Below are positions 5,867 to 13,140 of a stretch of DNA of 13,730 bases, piece by piece (the stretch's first letter is position 1; every line of letters starts with the position of its first letter). The DNA lies in assembly GCA_938038825.1 (NCBI GenBank), contig CALHST010000322.1, positions 1 to 13,730 on the forward strand, given 5' to 3'. A program made the position numbers and the translations under genes. This stretch comes from an uncultured Paracoccaceae bacterium. Its GTDB lineage: Bacteria; Pseudomonadota; Alphaproteobacteria; Rhodobacterales; Rhodobacteraceae. The notes under the pieces are model-generated. The model made no database searches, was not told the DNA's origin, and saw nothing but the letters and a program-made list of their open reading frames with translations.

Positions 5867-7213
5867 ATGACGCGAGATTTACAAACGGTGGCCGATGCCG
5901 CTTTGGCCGCTGCCAAAGCCGCCGGGGCTGATGCAGCAGATGTTTTGGTGGATGATGGCACGTCGGTGTCAGTGGATGTCCGCCAGGGTCAATTGGAACA
6001 AGCGGAACGTGCAGAGGGCGTGGATATTGGCCTGCGTGTGTTTGTCGGGCAACGCCAGGCCATTGTGTCTGGTTCGGATTTTTCGCAATCCACCTTGGTC
6101 ACCATGGCAACCCGGGGCGTGGCGATGGCCAAAGAGGCCCCCGAGGACCCCTATATCGGGCTTGCAAGCGCCGATCAGTTGGCAACCGACTGGGATATTG
6201 CAGCGCTGGAGCTCAATGATCCCGCGGCTGAACCAACGCCCGATGCGTTGCAAGACGATGCGCGGATCGCGGAAGAGGCCGCATTGCAGAACTCTGGTGT
6301 TTCACAGGTTCAATCGGCCTCTGCGTCTTATGTGGAGCGCGACATCTATCTGGCTGCGACCAATGGCTTTTCTGCTGGATATCAGCGCACCAATCGGTCT
6401 GTGTCTTGTGTTGCTATTGCCGGCACTGGTCTACAGATGGAGCGGGACTACGACGGCGACGGGCGCATCTTTCAGTCCGATTTACGCTCTCCTGTTGAGA
6501 TCGGGCAAACGGCGGCGGCACGCGCGGTCGAGCGGCAAGGCGCCAAGAAGCCGCCCACCGGGGCCTATCCGGTTTTCTTTGATGAACGCATTTCCAGCAG
6601 TTTGATCGGGCACCTTTTGGCCGCCATCAATGGTGCGATGATTGCCCGGGGATCGTCTTGGTTGCTGGATGGTTTGGGCACACAAGTCTTACCCAAAGGT
6701 CTGGATTTGTATGAGGATCCACATCGCCCCCGCGTGTCAGGATCGCGCCCGTTTGATGCGGAAGGTTTGGCAACCAGACCCCGCAAGATTGTGGATGATG
6801 GGGTGTTGACCGGCTGGACGCTAGATCTGGCCAATGCACGCAAACTGGGCATGCAATCAACGGGCAGCGCAGGGCGCGGCATTGGTTCGGCCCCGTCGCC
6901 AAGTTCGGGCAATGTCATTCTTATGCAAGGCGCTGCATCCCATGCAGATCTGATCCGCGATATGGGCACGGGTCTTTTGGTGACATCCATGATTGGGTCA
7001 ACGATCAATTCAAATACCGGCGACTATTCCCGTGGGGCCGCTGGCATGTGGGTTGAGAATGGCGAAATCGCCTATCCGGTGAATGAATGCACCATCGCCG
7101 GCAACTTGCATGACATGCTGAAATCCTTTGTGCCCGCCAATGATGCGCGCCCATGGCTTAGCCGGGTTGTGCCATCCCTTTTGATCGAAGGGATGACCCT
7201 TGCCGGGGAATGA
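5867..7213 (+). CDS. pmbA: TldE/PmbA-type peptidase-complex subunit (U62 family)
   Basis: The ATG at 5867 gives 448 residues, the usual family length. An upstream extension in the same frame (from 5681) would run back through the hairpins into DUF2125 and has no homologous character. The N-terminal region has the family pattern ADAADVLVDDGTSVSVDVRQ followed by VDIGLRVFVGQRQA. The C-terminal half has the conserved GLGTQVLPKGLDLYEDP, STGSAGRGIG, MIGSTINSNTGDYSRGAAG and NECTIAGN segments. There is no HExxxH zinc motif, which marks TldE/PmbA rather than TldD. TldD and TldE form a cytosolic protease that matures microcin B17 and degrades CcdA in E. coli; the native substrate elsewhere is unknown. 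No tldD is in the window. The ribosome site is weak. Its end overlaps the cysQ-like start. Confidence 0.92.
   Translation: MTRDLQTVADAALAAAKAAGADAADVLVDDGTSVSVDVRQGQLEQAERAEGVDIGLRVFVGQRQAIVSGSDFSQSTLVTMATRGVAMAKEAPEDPYIGLASADQLATDWDIAALELNDPAAEPTPDALQDDARIAEEAALQNSGVSQVQSASASYVERDIYLAATNGFSAGYQRTNRSVSCVAIAGTGLQMERDYDGDGRIFQSDLRSPVEIGQTAAARAVERQGAKKPPTGAYPVFFDERISSSLIGHLLAAINGAMIARGSSWLLDGLGTQVLPKGLDLYEDPHRPRVSGSRPFDAEGLATRPRKIVDDGVLTGWTLDLANARKLGMQSTGSAGRGIGSAPSPSSGNVILMQGAASHADLIRDMGTGLLVTSMIGSTINSNTGDYSRGAAGMWVENGEIAYPVNECTIAGNLHDMLKSFVPANDARPWLSRVVPSLLIEGMTLAGE
7188..7193 (+). promoter_or_regulatory. Ribosome-binding site supporting the TTG start at 7200
   Basis: AAGGGA lies inside the end of pmbA, six bases before the TTG at 7200. 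It supports initiation at this rare codon and implies translational coupling to pmbA, whose TGA is at 7211-7213. Confidence 0.6.
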
Positions 7214-7982
7214 TCTTGCCCTGTTGATTGATGCGGTGCGCAGCTCGGGCGAGATTGCGCGTGGCTTTACGGGTGCCGATGCGCAGCGTTGGGACAAGCC
7301 CGGCGGTGCGGGCCCTGTGACAGAAGCCGACTTGGCCGTGAACGCGCATTTGCTGGATGTTCTGCGCACTGCGCGCCCTGACTATGGGTGGCTAAGCGAA
7401 GAGACCGAAGACAACGCAGACCGCCAAAATGCCGAGATGGTGTTTATTGTGGACCCAATCGACGGCACCCGATCCTTTATCGAAGGCAGCAATACGTGGG
7501 CGCATTCCATCGCGGTGGCGCGGGATGGGGTTGTCGTTGCGGGGGCGGTGTATTTACCCATGCGCGATATGCTTTATGCTGCTGAGTTGGGCGGCGGGGC
7601 CACATTGAATGATCAGGCGTTATGCGCAAGTTCGGCCGAGGATCTGGACAGCGCAGTAGTTCTGTCCGCCAAGCCCAATATGCAGCCCGAATTCTGGCAG
7701 GGCACGGTTCCTGAATGTGGACGCGCCTATCGTCCCTCGCTGGCCTATCGCATGGCGCTTGTGGGGCAAGGCCGCTTTGACGGGATGATCACCTTTCGCC
7801 CTACGTGGGAATGGGACATCGCAGCGGGTGCATTGATCGCGTCAGAGGCCGGCGCCACAGTGACAGATCGCACTGGCGCGCCTCTGCGTTTTAATGCGCC
7901 GGATCCGCGCACCCATGGCATCATCACAGCCGCGCCCAAGGTGCATGCGGCCCTGTTGGACCGTCACATTCCTGATGCATAA
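7200..7982 (+). CDS. cysQ: CysQ-like 3'(2'),5'-bisphosphate nucleotidase / inositol-monophosphatase family
   Basis: A 260-residue cytosolic enzyme of the Mg2+-dependent, Li+-sensitive phosphatase superfamily. All metal-site motifs are present: SEE at 66-68, DPIDGT at 85-90 (within IVDPIDGTRSFIEG), and WDIAAG at 205-210, followed by the EAGATVTD segment. CysQ members remove the 3' phosphate from PAP, a by-product of sulfate assimilation; close relatives hydrolyse inositol or histidinol phosphates. Sequence motifs alone do not fix the substrate; I favour CysQ from the family pattern SFIEG and recalled context. It starts at TTG, 14 bases inside the pmbA end, with a good ribosome site. It is followed by a 139-base gap to DUF4170. 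Confidence 0.85.
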   Translation: MPGNDLALLIDAVRSSGEIARGFTGADAQRWDKPGGAGPVTEADLAVNAHLLDVLRTARPDYGWLSEETEDNADRQNAEMVFIVDPIDGTRSFIEGSNTWAHSIAVARDGVVVAGAVYLPMRDMLYAAELGGGATLNDQALCASSAEDLDSAVVLSAKPNMQPEFWQGTVPECGRAYRPSLAYRMALVGQGRFDGMITFRPTWEWDIAAGALIASEAGATVTDRTGAPLRFNAPDPRTHGIITAAPKVHAALLDRHIPDA

Positions 7983-8057
7983 CCCATCGGTCTGTTGATC
8001 CCGGCGTTGTTGGTGTTCAAATTCCGTGTGTCACGCAGCAAACTGCTTTTATTTCCA

Positions 8058-8071
8058 AGCGCAAATGCGCT
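8058..8071. promoter_or_regulatory. 14-bp perfect palindrome upstream of DUF4170
   Basis: AGCGCA-AA-TGCGCT has six-base arms. It lies 51 bases before the DUF4170 start, in the only sizeable gap inside the pmbA-lpxK cluster. It may be an operator or a chance inverted repeat. I saw no strong promoter hexamers in the gap. Confidence 0.25.
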
Positions 8072-8121
8072 AAGCCTGCCCGCAACGTCACACGATGACG
8101 CCCCCAGAAAGGACGCTTTTC

Positions 8122-8364
8122 ATGACCCAACGTTTGCACCTTGTCTTTGGTGGTGAATTGGAAGATCCCAGCAAAAACGTATTCAGAAATGTCGAAGATC
8201 TGCACGTCGTTGGGATCTTTCCGGATTATGAAACGGCTTATAACGCGTGGAAATCCGAAGCCCAGAAAACCGTGGACAATGCCCATATGCGTTATTTCAT
8301 CGCGCATTTGCATCGCCTGCGGGATGAAGAAGCGCCTGCGTCGTCTACAGAAGAACTTGGATAA
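8122..8364 (+). CDS. DUF4170 domain-containing small protein
   Basis: An 80-residue soluble protein. AAAGGA at 8108-8113 lies eight bases before the ATG at 8122, which decides this start over an in-frame ATG at 8095. It has no signal peptide or membrane segment. The pattern LHLVFGGELEDP, then VGIFPDYETAYNAWKSEAQ, then MRYFIAHLHRL is the alphaproteobacterial DUF4170 signature: a small alpha/beta fold with an aromatic and His-rich C-terminal strand. The function is unknown. It ends nine bases before the GT30-like gene and lies two genes upstream of lpxK. As I recall, DUF4170 commonly sits next to Kdo transferase and lpxK in alphaproteobacteria, which hints at a role in lipid A biosynthesis or its control (inference). 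Confidence 0.85.
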   Translation: MTQRLHLVFGGELEDPSKNVFRNVEDLHVVGIFPDYETAYNAWKSEAQKTVDNAHMRYFIAHLHRLRDEEAPASSTEELG

Positions 8365-8373
8365 CAACGTCAC

Positions 8374-9618
8374 ATGGCTGCGCGTACCTTAAGCATGGCC
8401 GCCTACCGCGCTTTGGCGCGGCGGGGCACTGCAGATGCGCAGAATTTTGACACCCCACGTCCAGCGGGCGAGGTCGCCTTGATCTTTGTGGGTTATGTCA
8501 TGGACATGCCTGCGGTGCAGGATCTGGCGGAACGCCTTGTGCAGCACCGCCCCGATCTGTCTGTTCTGATCTGTTTGCCCGATGAGATTTTTCAAAACCA
8601 GACTAGGGACATTACGTCCGCGCAGATCTATAGGACGAAAGCCCCGGGCGAACATCCCCGCGCGGTCGAGGCGTTTTTGGACCATTGGCGGCCCGATATT
8701 GCGCTTTGGGTCTGGGGGGGATTGCGCCCCATGTTGATCGACGAAATGAGCCGTCGTGATATCCGTTTGCATTTAGTTGCAGCCCATCAAACCGGCTTCG
8801 ATGGACGCCGGGAACGGTGGCTGCCTGAATTGGCACGCTCAATCATGTCCCAGTTTGCCACGATATCGGCACGCGACGACACATCCCGTACTGCGTTGGA
8901 ACGGTTGGGCGCGGATCGCACCCGCATTGAGCCCGCGCAGGATCTGCAGGCCACAGGACGTTTGTTGCCTTGTGAGGCCACGGATCTAGACGAATTGTCC
9001 GCGCACCTGTCTGGCCGCCCAATCTGGCTTGCGGCTGATATCCGTGAAAAAGAATACCCGATCATTTTGTCAGCCCATTTGGGCGCCTTGCGCGTTGCGC
9101 ATCGGATTTTGCTCATCCTGAACCCCACATCCGACTACGACATCTCAAAGCTTTGCGGTGATATCGACGCAGAGGGGCTGAGTTACGCGTTGTGGAGCGC
9201 GGGGGACTTTCCCGATGAAACCACGCAGGTGCTGGTGGCGGATCTGCCGGACGAGCTGGGCCTGTGGTATCGGATGGCCACTGTGTCTTTCCTTGGACAG
9301 TCTTTCAAACATGGGGGACATGGGCGCGATCCAATGGAAGCGGCGGCGTTGGGCACTGCCATTCTGTATGGCCCCAATGTGGGTGCGTACTTGAACAGCT
9401 ATACAAGGCTGGCCAGCGTTGGGGCTGCGCGCATTGTCAATGATGCCACGTCCCTAAGCAACGCGGTCGGTCGGCTCATTGTGCCTTATCAGGCTGCAAA
9501 GATGGCTCATGCGGGCTGGGACGTTGTCAGCGAAGGTGCCGAGGTCATGGACCGCATAATAACTCTTGTGCACGAGGACCTGGATGCGCGTTTGGCAGAT
9601 CGCGGGCGCTCACCATGA
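8374..9618 (+). CDS. Divergent Kdo-transferase-like protein (GT30 / WaaA family)
   Basis: A 414-residue protein. WaaA enzymes add Kdo from CMP-Kdo to the lipid IVA precursor at the inner membrane. The C-terminal half aligns by eye with WaaA: DLPDELGLWYRMATVSFLGQ, then GGHGRDPMEAAALGTAILYGP (314-334), then VNDATSLSNAVGRLI, matching the GGHNPLEAAA region. The N-terminal half is atypical. No hydrophobic membrane anchor is visible, the SVGE-type motif with the catalytic Glu is replaced by EVALIFVGYVMDMPAV (33-48), the WxxAST..GEE block reads WLAADIREKE (218-227), and the usual RHPER segment reads LNPTSDYD. It may be inactive, use another sugar, or partner a canonical WaaA elsewhere. The ribosome site is weak; Met8 (8395) is an alternative start. 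It overlaps lpxK by four bases. Confidence 0.8.
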   Translation: MAARTLSMAAYRALARRGTADAQNFDTPRPAGEVALIFVGYVMDMPAVQDLAERLVQHRPDLSVLICLPDEIFQNQTRDITSAQIYRTKAPGEHPRAVEAFLDHWRPDIALWVWGGLRPMLIDEMSRRDIRLHLVAAHQTGFDGRRERWLPELARSIMSQFATISARDDTSRTALERLGADRTRIEPAQDLQATGRLLPCEATDLDELSAHLSGRPIWLAADIREKEYPIILSAHLGALRVAHRILLILNPTSDYDISKLCGDIDAEGLSYALWSAGDFPDETTQVLVADLPDELGLWYRMATVSFLGQSFKHGGHGRDPMEAAALGTAILYGPNVGAYLNSYTRLASVGAARIVNDATSLSNAVGRLIVPYQAAKMAHAGWDVVSEGAEVMDRIITLVHEDLDARLADRGRSP

Positions 9619-10595
9619 AAGAACCCGCTTTTTGGTCACGGCCCGGGGATTTGCGCAGTCTGTTTTTGGCTCCTTTGGGGACGCTTTATGGTTGGGCAAC
9701 TGCGCGGCGTATCGCGTCAGGTACACCGCACAAGTTGCAAATCCCTGTGGTCTGCGTGGGGAATTTGCATGCAGGCGGGACAGGAAAAACCCCGGTTGCG
9801 ATTGCCCTTGTTGAGCGTCTGCGTGATTTGGGGCATGTCCCGCATGTGGTCAGCCGGGGATATGGCGGATCCCTGTCTGGGCCCGTTTCTGTGGATCCCG
9901 CCAAACACAAAGCCCGTGACGTTGGGGATGAACCCCTGCTGATGTCCGCCTTTGCAGAGGTCTGGGTTGCCAAGGACCGCGCGGCAGGGGGCGTTGCGGC
10001 ACAAACGGCGGGGGCCACTGTGATTGTGCTGGATGATGGGTTCCAGAACCCGGCCCTGCACAAGGATCTTGCCTGTGTGGTCGTCGATGCAAGCCGTGGC
10101 TTTGGGAATGGACGCTGCTTGCCCGCCGGGCCCTTGCGCGAACCGGTCGCCCAAGGGCTACAGCGCGCCCATGCACTGATCAGCATCGGCACACCCAAAG
10201 CACAAGACAGTTTTACACCGCCCTTGCCCGGCACCCTTCCCCGGCTCAATGCCCGGTTGGAGCCGTTGCAAACAGGAATGGATTGGACTGGGTCCCCGTA
10301 CCTTGCATTTGCGGGCATTGGACATCCCGAGAAATTCTTTCAAACATTGCGGGATCTGGGCGCTACATTGCTCCGCACCGAAGCCTTAGGGGATCACGAA
10401 CCGCTAAGCAGTGCGTTCCTGTCACGACTGGATCACGAGGCCCGATCAAACGGCGCCCAGTTGGTCACAACGGAAAAAGATGCGGCGCGATTGCCACCAG
10501 CCTGGCGCGGAAAAATCCTGACCCTGCCTGTCAGACTGCAATTCGAAGACGAAGACCACATCGACACGCTTCTAAAAGCTCTGCCCCGAACATAA
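9615..10595 (+). CDS. lpxK: Tetraacyldisaccharide 4'-kinase (lipid A 4'-kinase)
   Basis: A 326-residue inner-membrane-associated P-loop kinase of normal length. It phosphorylates the 4' position of tetraacyldisaccharide 1-phosphate to make lipid IVA, the sixth step of the Raetz pathway. Visible motifs are an N-terminal hydrophobic/amphipathic segment (about 13-30) and the Walker A in VGNLHAGGTGKTPV with Lys58. RGYGGS (81-86), GDEPLLM (104-110), DDGFQN (140-145) and CLPAGPLREP (168-177) follow, then GIGHPEKFF and TTEKDAARLP near the C-terminus. The ATG overlaps the stop of the GT30-like gene (ATGA), indicating translational coupling, consistent with consecutive steps acting on the same lipid. 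It is followed by a hairpin-rich gap facing the convergent dsbA-like gene. Confidence 0.96.
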   Translation: MKEPAFWSRPGDLRSLFLAPLGTLYGWATARRIASGTPHKLQIPVVCVGNLHAGGTGKTPVAIALVERLRDLGHVPHVVSRGYGGSLSGPVSVDPAKHKARDVGDEPLLMSAFAEVWVAKDRAAGGVAAQTAGATVIVLDDGFQNPALHKDLACVVVDASRGFGNGRCLPAGPLREPVAQGLQRAHALISIGTPKAQDSFTPPLPGTLPRLNARLEPLQTGMDWTGSPYLAFAGIGHPEKFFQTLRDLGATLLRTEALGDHEPLSSAFLSRLDHEARSNGAQLVTTEKDAARLPPAWRGKILTLPVRLQFEDEDHIDTLLKALPRT

Positions 10596-10627
10596 CCCAA
10601 CAACGGTGGCCTTGGCGCGGAGGGGGC

Positions 10628-10666
10628 GTGGGGGAGATATCCCCCACAGGGCGTGCGGCTGCGCAC
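10628..10666. repeat. Two hairpins in the lpxK-dsbA convergent gap
   Basis: GTGGGGGA (10628-10635), GATA, TCCCCCAC (10640-10647) is an 8-bp perfect stem of the same design as 5784-5803. GTGCG (10653-10657), GCTG, CGCAC (10662-10666) follows. With the T-tailed hairpin at 10682-10699 they fill most of the 118-base gap between two convergent stop codons. Confidence 0.55.
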
Positions 10667-10681
10667 AAATACATCACGTGC

Positions 10682-10699
10682 GGCGCAGCCGCGCCTTTT
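10682..10699 (+). terminator. Possible intrinsic terminator for lpxK
   Basis: GGCGC (10682-10686), AGCC, GCGCC (10691-10695), followed by TTTT (10696-10699). The stem is short but fully GC. It lies about 90 bases after the lpxK stop and 14 bases before the end of the convergent dsbA-like gene. An alternative fold pairs GCGGC with GCCGC at 10680-10692. Confidence 0.45.
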
Positions 10700-10713
10700 A
10701 ACAGATCACACGA

Positions 10714-11397
10714 TCAGCTGCTTGCCGCGTCGATGATCTCCTGCATTTCGGAATAGGACATGTTGCGATACGTTGTGCCGTTGATCACAAATGACGGGGT
10801 CGAGCTGACACCATCACGTTCCGCGTTTTCCGTATACCACTGCACCAAAGTCCGAAGCTTTGTGCCGTCTTGCAAGCAGGATTCCAGCGTCTCGCTGTCC
10901 AAACCGGCCAAAAGACCAATCTTGCGCAGCTCATCCACGATGGCAGCAGGCTCTCCTGCGCGTGCCCATGTAGATTGGCCTTTATACAGCAGATCGCTGA
11001 TGCCAAAGAAGCTTTCCGGTGTCCCGGCACAGCGCGCAACCGCCGAGGCCCACAACCCATACCGGTCAAAATAGACTTCGCGATACACGAAGTTGATTTT
11101 GCCCGTGTCGATATAATCCGACTTTAGCTGCTTGTAGTTTCCTGCGTGAAAGCTGGCGCAATGTGGGCAGGTATAGCTTGCGTATTCAACAACGGTCACC
11201 GGCGCATCCGCATTGCCAAGCCGCATCTCTTTGATGGTGGACGTATCCAAATCACCCGCATCTTGCGCGTTGGCAGCGCCCACAAGGCGATCCGCCAATT
11301 CCGCAGAGGCCGAGGGGCCGCTGGCCGGGGTGCTCAGATACCATCCGCCCAGACCCATCAGAGCCACAACAGATGCAATTAAAGAAAGACGAGACAT
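10714..11397 (-). CDS. DsbA-family thiol:disulfide oxidoreductase
   Basis: A 227-residue protein with an N-terminal hydrophobic signal or anchor (about 4-22). No clear AxA cleavage site follows directly, so it may stay membrane-tethered with the domain in the periplasm. The thioredoxin-like DsbA fold has the active site CPHC at 77-80 (EYASYTCPHCASFH) and the cis-proline loop SSTPSF with Pro201. A helical insert between them is typical of BdbD/DsbA. It would oxidise cysteine pairs in exported proteins. AAAAGGG (11404-11410 on the plus-strand numbering) lies six bases before the ATG. The DUF721 gene ends 13 bases upstream on the same strand, so the two are probably one transcript. Two further cysteines (123 and 174) lie outside the active site. 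Confidence 0.93.
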   Translation of the reverse strand: MSRLSLIASVVALMGLGGWYLSTPASGPSASAELADRLVGAANAQDAGDLDTSTIKEMRLGNADAPVTVVEYASYTCPHCASFHAGNYKQLKSDYIDTGKINFVYREVYFDRYGLWASAVARCAGTPESFFGISDLLYKGQSTWARAGEPAAIVDELRKIGLLAGLDSETLESCLQDGTKLRTLVQWYTENAERDGVSSTPSFVINGTTYRNMSYSEMQEIIDAASS

Positions 11398-11410
11398 AAA
11401 GTGCCCTTTT

Positions 11411-11926
11411 CTAGCTGTTAGATTTCGTCATGATATTAGCGCCCAGCAACGCAAGTGCCGCGCGCAGTTCCGAATTTTCGACATCCGCCGCGTCTTGTTC
11501 CGCTTTGGCCTTTAGTTTTGGGTCTGGCCCTTTGGGCGCTTCGGGCTTTGGGGCCGCGCCAAACGCCACTTGCCCTTCGGCAAAACCTGTGGGGGCCGTT
11601 TGTGTGATCCGAATGCGGGAAATGGCGCTGTAGCCATAAATCGCATTTACGCGGTCTTTCAGCGCATGCTTTTGCATTTCCAACATCGGCGCATTGGCTC
11701 CGGTGGTCAGCAAAACAAGCGTGGCACCAAAACCACCGCGGGCATAGGTCACCTCGACCGGGCGCGCGATCTGCGCCATCTGCGGGCCTGCGATTTCTTC
11801 CCATTGTGTCAACAGGCGCGATTGCTCGAACCCACGGGCGGAACTTGCATCGCGAATACGGCCTCTTAACAAAGAAGAGGTGCGGGCAAAGCCTTTGGTT
11901 GTGCTGCGGCGACTGGACGGGGGCAT
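11411..11926 (-). CDS. DUF721/DciA-like protein
   Basis: I take the ATG at 11926 (171 residues, MPPSSRRST). An in-frame TTG at 11959 would add 11 residues but has no clear ribosome site. The N-terminal half has the DUF721 pattern: a basic start, then LLTQWEEIAGPQMAQIARPVEV, a hydrophobic strand (GATLVLLTT), and LEMQKHALKDRVNAIYGYSAISRIRI, a KH-like fold. The C-terminal third is Pro, Lys and Ala rich and probably disordered, ending in a short helical segment (ELRAALALLGANI). DciA proteins of this family load the replicative helicase DnaB in bacteria that lack DnaC or DnaI. Whether this copy does so is inference. It sits upstream of the dsbA-like gene and is divergent from mutY, a neighbourhood I recall from Rhodobacteraceae. 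Confidence 0.82.
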   Translation of the reverse strand: MPPSSRRSTTKGFARTSSLLRGRIRDASSARGFEQSRLLTQWEEIAGPQMAQIARPVEVTYARGGFGATLVLLTTGANAPMLEMQKHALKDRVNAIYGYSAISRIRITQTAPTGFAEGQVAFGAAPKPEAPKGPDPKLKAKAEQDAADVENSELRAALALLGANIMTKSNS

Positions 11927-12002
11927 AAGCTCTGCTATCTGATGCGTGTGGAATTGCAATCAATATAACATGTCTTGCGGCCCCCACCACATGAACTGCA
12001 AC

Positions 12003-12007
12003 GAGGA
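12003..12007 (+). promoter_or_regulatory. Ribosome-binding site for the mutY TTG start
   Basis: GAGGA lies 11 bases before the TTG at 12019, a slightly long spacing. An in-frame TAA at 12013-12015 excludes any earlier start, and no ATG occurs before residue 21, which is already inside the conserved MPWR segment. TTG at 12019 is therefore the best start. Confidence 0.5.
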
Positions 12008-12018
12008 TAGTATAAATC

Positions 12019-13071
12019 TTGCGTGAACTTGCCCCCGCTGACGCGGTATTGACGTGGTACGACCAGAATGCCCGCGTGATGCCATGGCGTGTATCCCCAC
12101 AAGACAGGGCTCAAGGCGTGCGGCCGAACCCCTATCATGTGTGGCTATCCGAAGTGATGTTGCAGCAGACGACCGTTGCCGCTGTGCGGGACTACTTTCG
12201 CAAATTTATTGAGTTGTGGCCAACAGTTGAGGATTTGGCGGCAGCGCCCGACAGTGACGTCATGGCGGCTTGGGCGGGGCTTGGATATTATGCGCGGGCC
12301 CGTAATTTGCTGAAATGCGCCCGTGTTGTGACCCAAGACTACGGGGGCCACTTTCCGCAATCACAGGATGTGCTGCAAACCTTGCCGGGAATTGGCGGAT
12401 ATACCTCGGCCGCCATCGCGTCGATTGCGTTTGACGCCCCGGCGGCCGTGTTGGACGGGAATGTGGAACGTGTGATGTCCCGGCTGCACAATGATTCGAG
12501 TCCCCTGCCCAGCGCGAAGTCGCAATTTCTGGCTTATGCCCAAGAGATGACGCCCCAAGAGCGGCCCGGCGATTATGCCCAAGCGGTCATGGATCTGGGG
12601 GCCACCATCTGCACTCCCCGCAAACCCGCCTGTATGATGTGCCCTTGGGCAGATTGGTGTGATGCGCGCGCTGCGGGGACGCAGTTAGACTTGCCAGTGA
12701 AGCTGAAGAAAAAGCCCAAGCCGCGTTGGTTTGGCTATGCCTATGTGGGGCGGCGCGCCGATGGGGCTTGGTTGCTGGAAACACGCCCGGATTCGGGGCT
12801 TTTGGGCGGTATGTTGGGCTGGCCGGGCAGCGATTGGTCAGACAAGCCATCAGGCCATCCCCCCTGTGACGCGGAATGGGAAGATCTGCACAGCACAGTG
12901 CGCCATACTTTCACGCATTTTCACTTGCAGCTTACGGTTCGGGCGGCCCGTTTGCCATTGGACGCAGCACCATCACGGGGACATTTCATGACACAAGAGG
13001 ATTTTTGCGCCGGTGATCTCCCAACTGTGATGCGAAAAGTGTTTGATCGCGCACGTTCGCACCTAACGTAA
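12019..13071 (+). CDS. mutY: A/G-specific adenine DNA glycosylase
   Basis: A 350-residue base-excision repair enzyme that removes adenine mispaired with 8-oxoguanine. The N-terminal domain has MPWR (21-24), the catalytic-Glu motif SEVMLQQT with Glu45, and the helix-hairpin-helix LPGIGGYTS (122-130). The catalytic Asp146 lies in VLDGNVERV. The [4Fe-4S] ligands are Cys198, Cys205, Cys208 and Cys214 (C-x6-C-x2-C-x5-C). The C-terminal NUDIX-like 8-oxoG-recognition domain (about 235-350) includes LLGGMLGWPG and the FTHFHL loop (298-303). All key residues are intact. It starts at TTG and is divergent from the DUF721 gene with a 92-base gap, which carries an AT-rich stretch but no promoter I can assign. 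An AlkB-like gene follows after 69 bases on the same strand. Confidence 0.96.
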   Translation: MRELAPADAVLTWYDQNARVMPWRVSPQDRAQGVRPNPYHVWLSEVMLQQTTVAAVRDYFRKFIELWPTVEDLAAAPDSDVMAAWAGLGYYARARNLLKCARVVTQDYGGHFPQSQDVLQTLPGIGGYTSAAIASIAFDAPAAVLDGNVERVMSRLHNDSSPLPSAKSQFLAYAQEMTPQERPGDYAQAVMDLGATICTPRKPACMMCPWADWCDARAAGTQLDLPVKLKKKPKPRWFGYAYVGRRADGAWLLETRPDSGLLGGMLGWPGSDWSDKPSGHPPCDAEWEDLHSTVRHTFTHFHLQLTVRAARLPLDAAPSRGHFMTQEDFCAGDLPTVMRKVFDRARSHLT

Positions 13072-13074
13072 TGC

Positions 13075-13102
13075 TTGGTGCATGCCATACTGGCAGTGTA
13101 AC
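13075..13102 (+). promoter_or_regulatory. Possible promoter and operator of the AlkB-like gene
   Basis: TTGGTG (13075-13080) and TGTAAC (13097-13102) could be a -35/-10 pair with a 16-base spacer, both imperfect. Inside the spacer is a perfect inverted repeat, TGCCA-TAC-TGGCA (13083-13095). Position between promoter hexamers is typical of regulator sites. The inverted repeat is certain; the promoter call is tentative. Confidence 0.3.
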
Positions 13103-13140
13103 TTATCCGAGTAGTGTTTAGCCCGAAGGGTCCCTTTCCC

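Noticed and set aside
5895..6605. Plus-strand 236-codon alternative frame within pmbA
   Set aside because: Trp/Arg/Pro-rich out-of-frame shadow; the overlapping PmbA frame has all family motifs.
9686..10318. Minus-strand 210-codon frame opposite lpxK
   Set aside because: Antisense shadow of a full-length LpxK with intact P-loop; Ser/Arg/Pro-rich with no motif.
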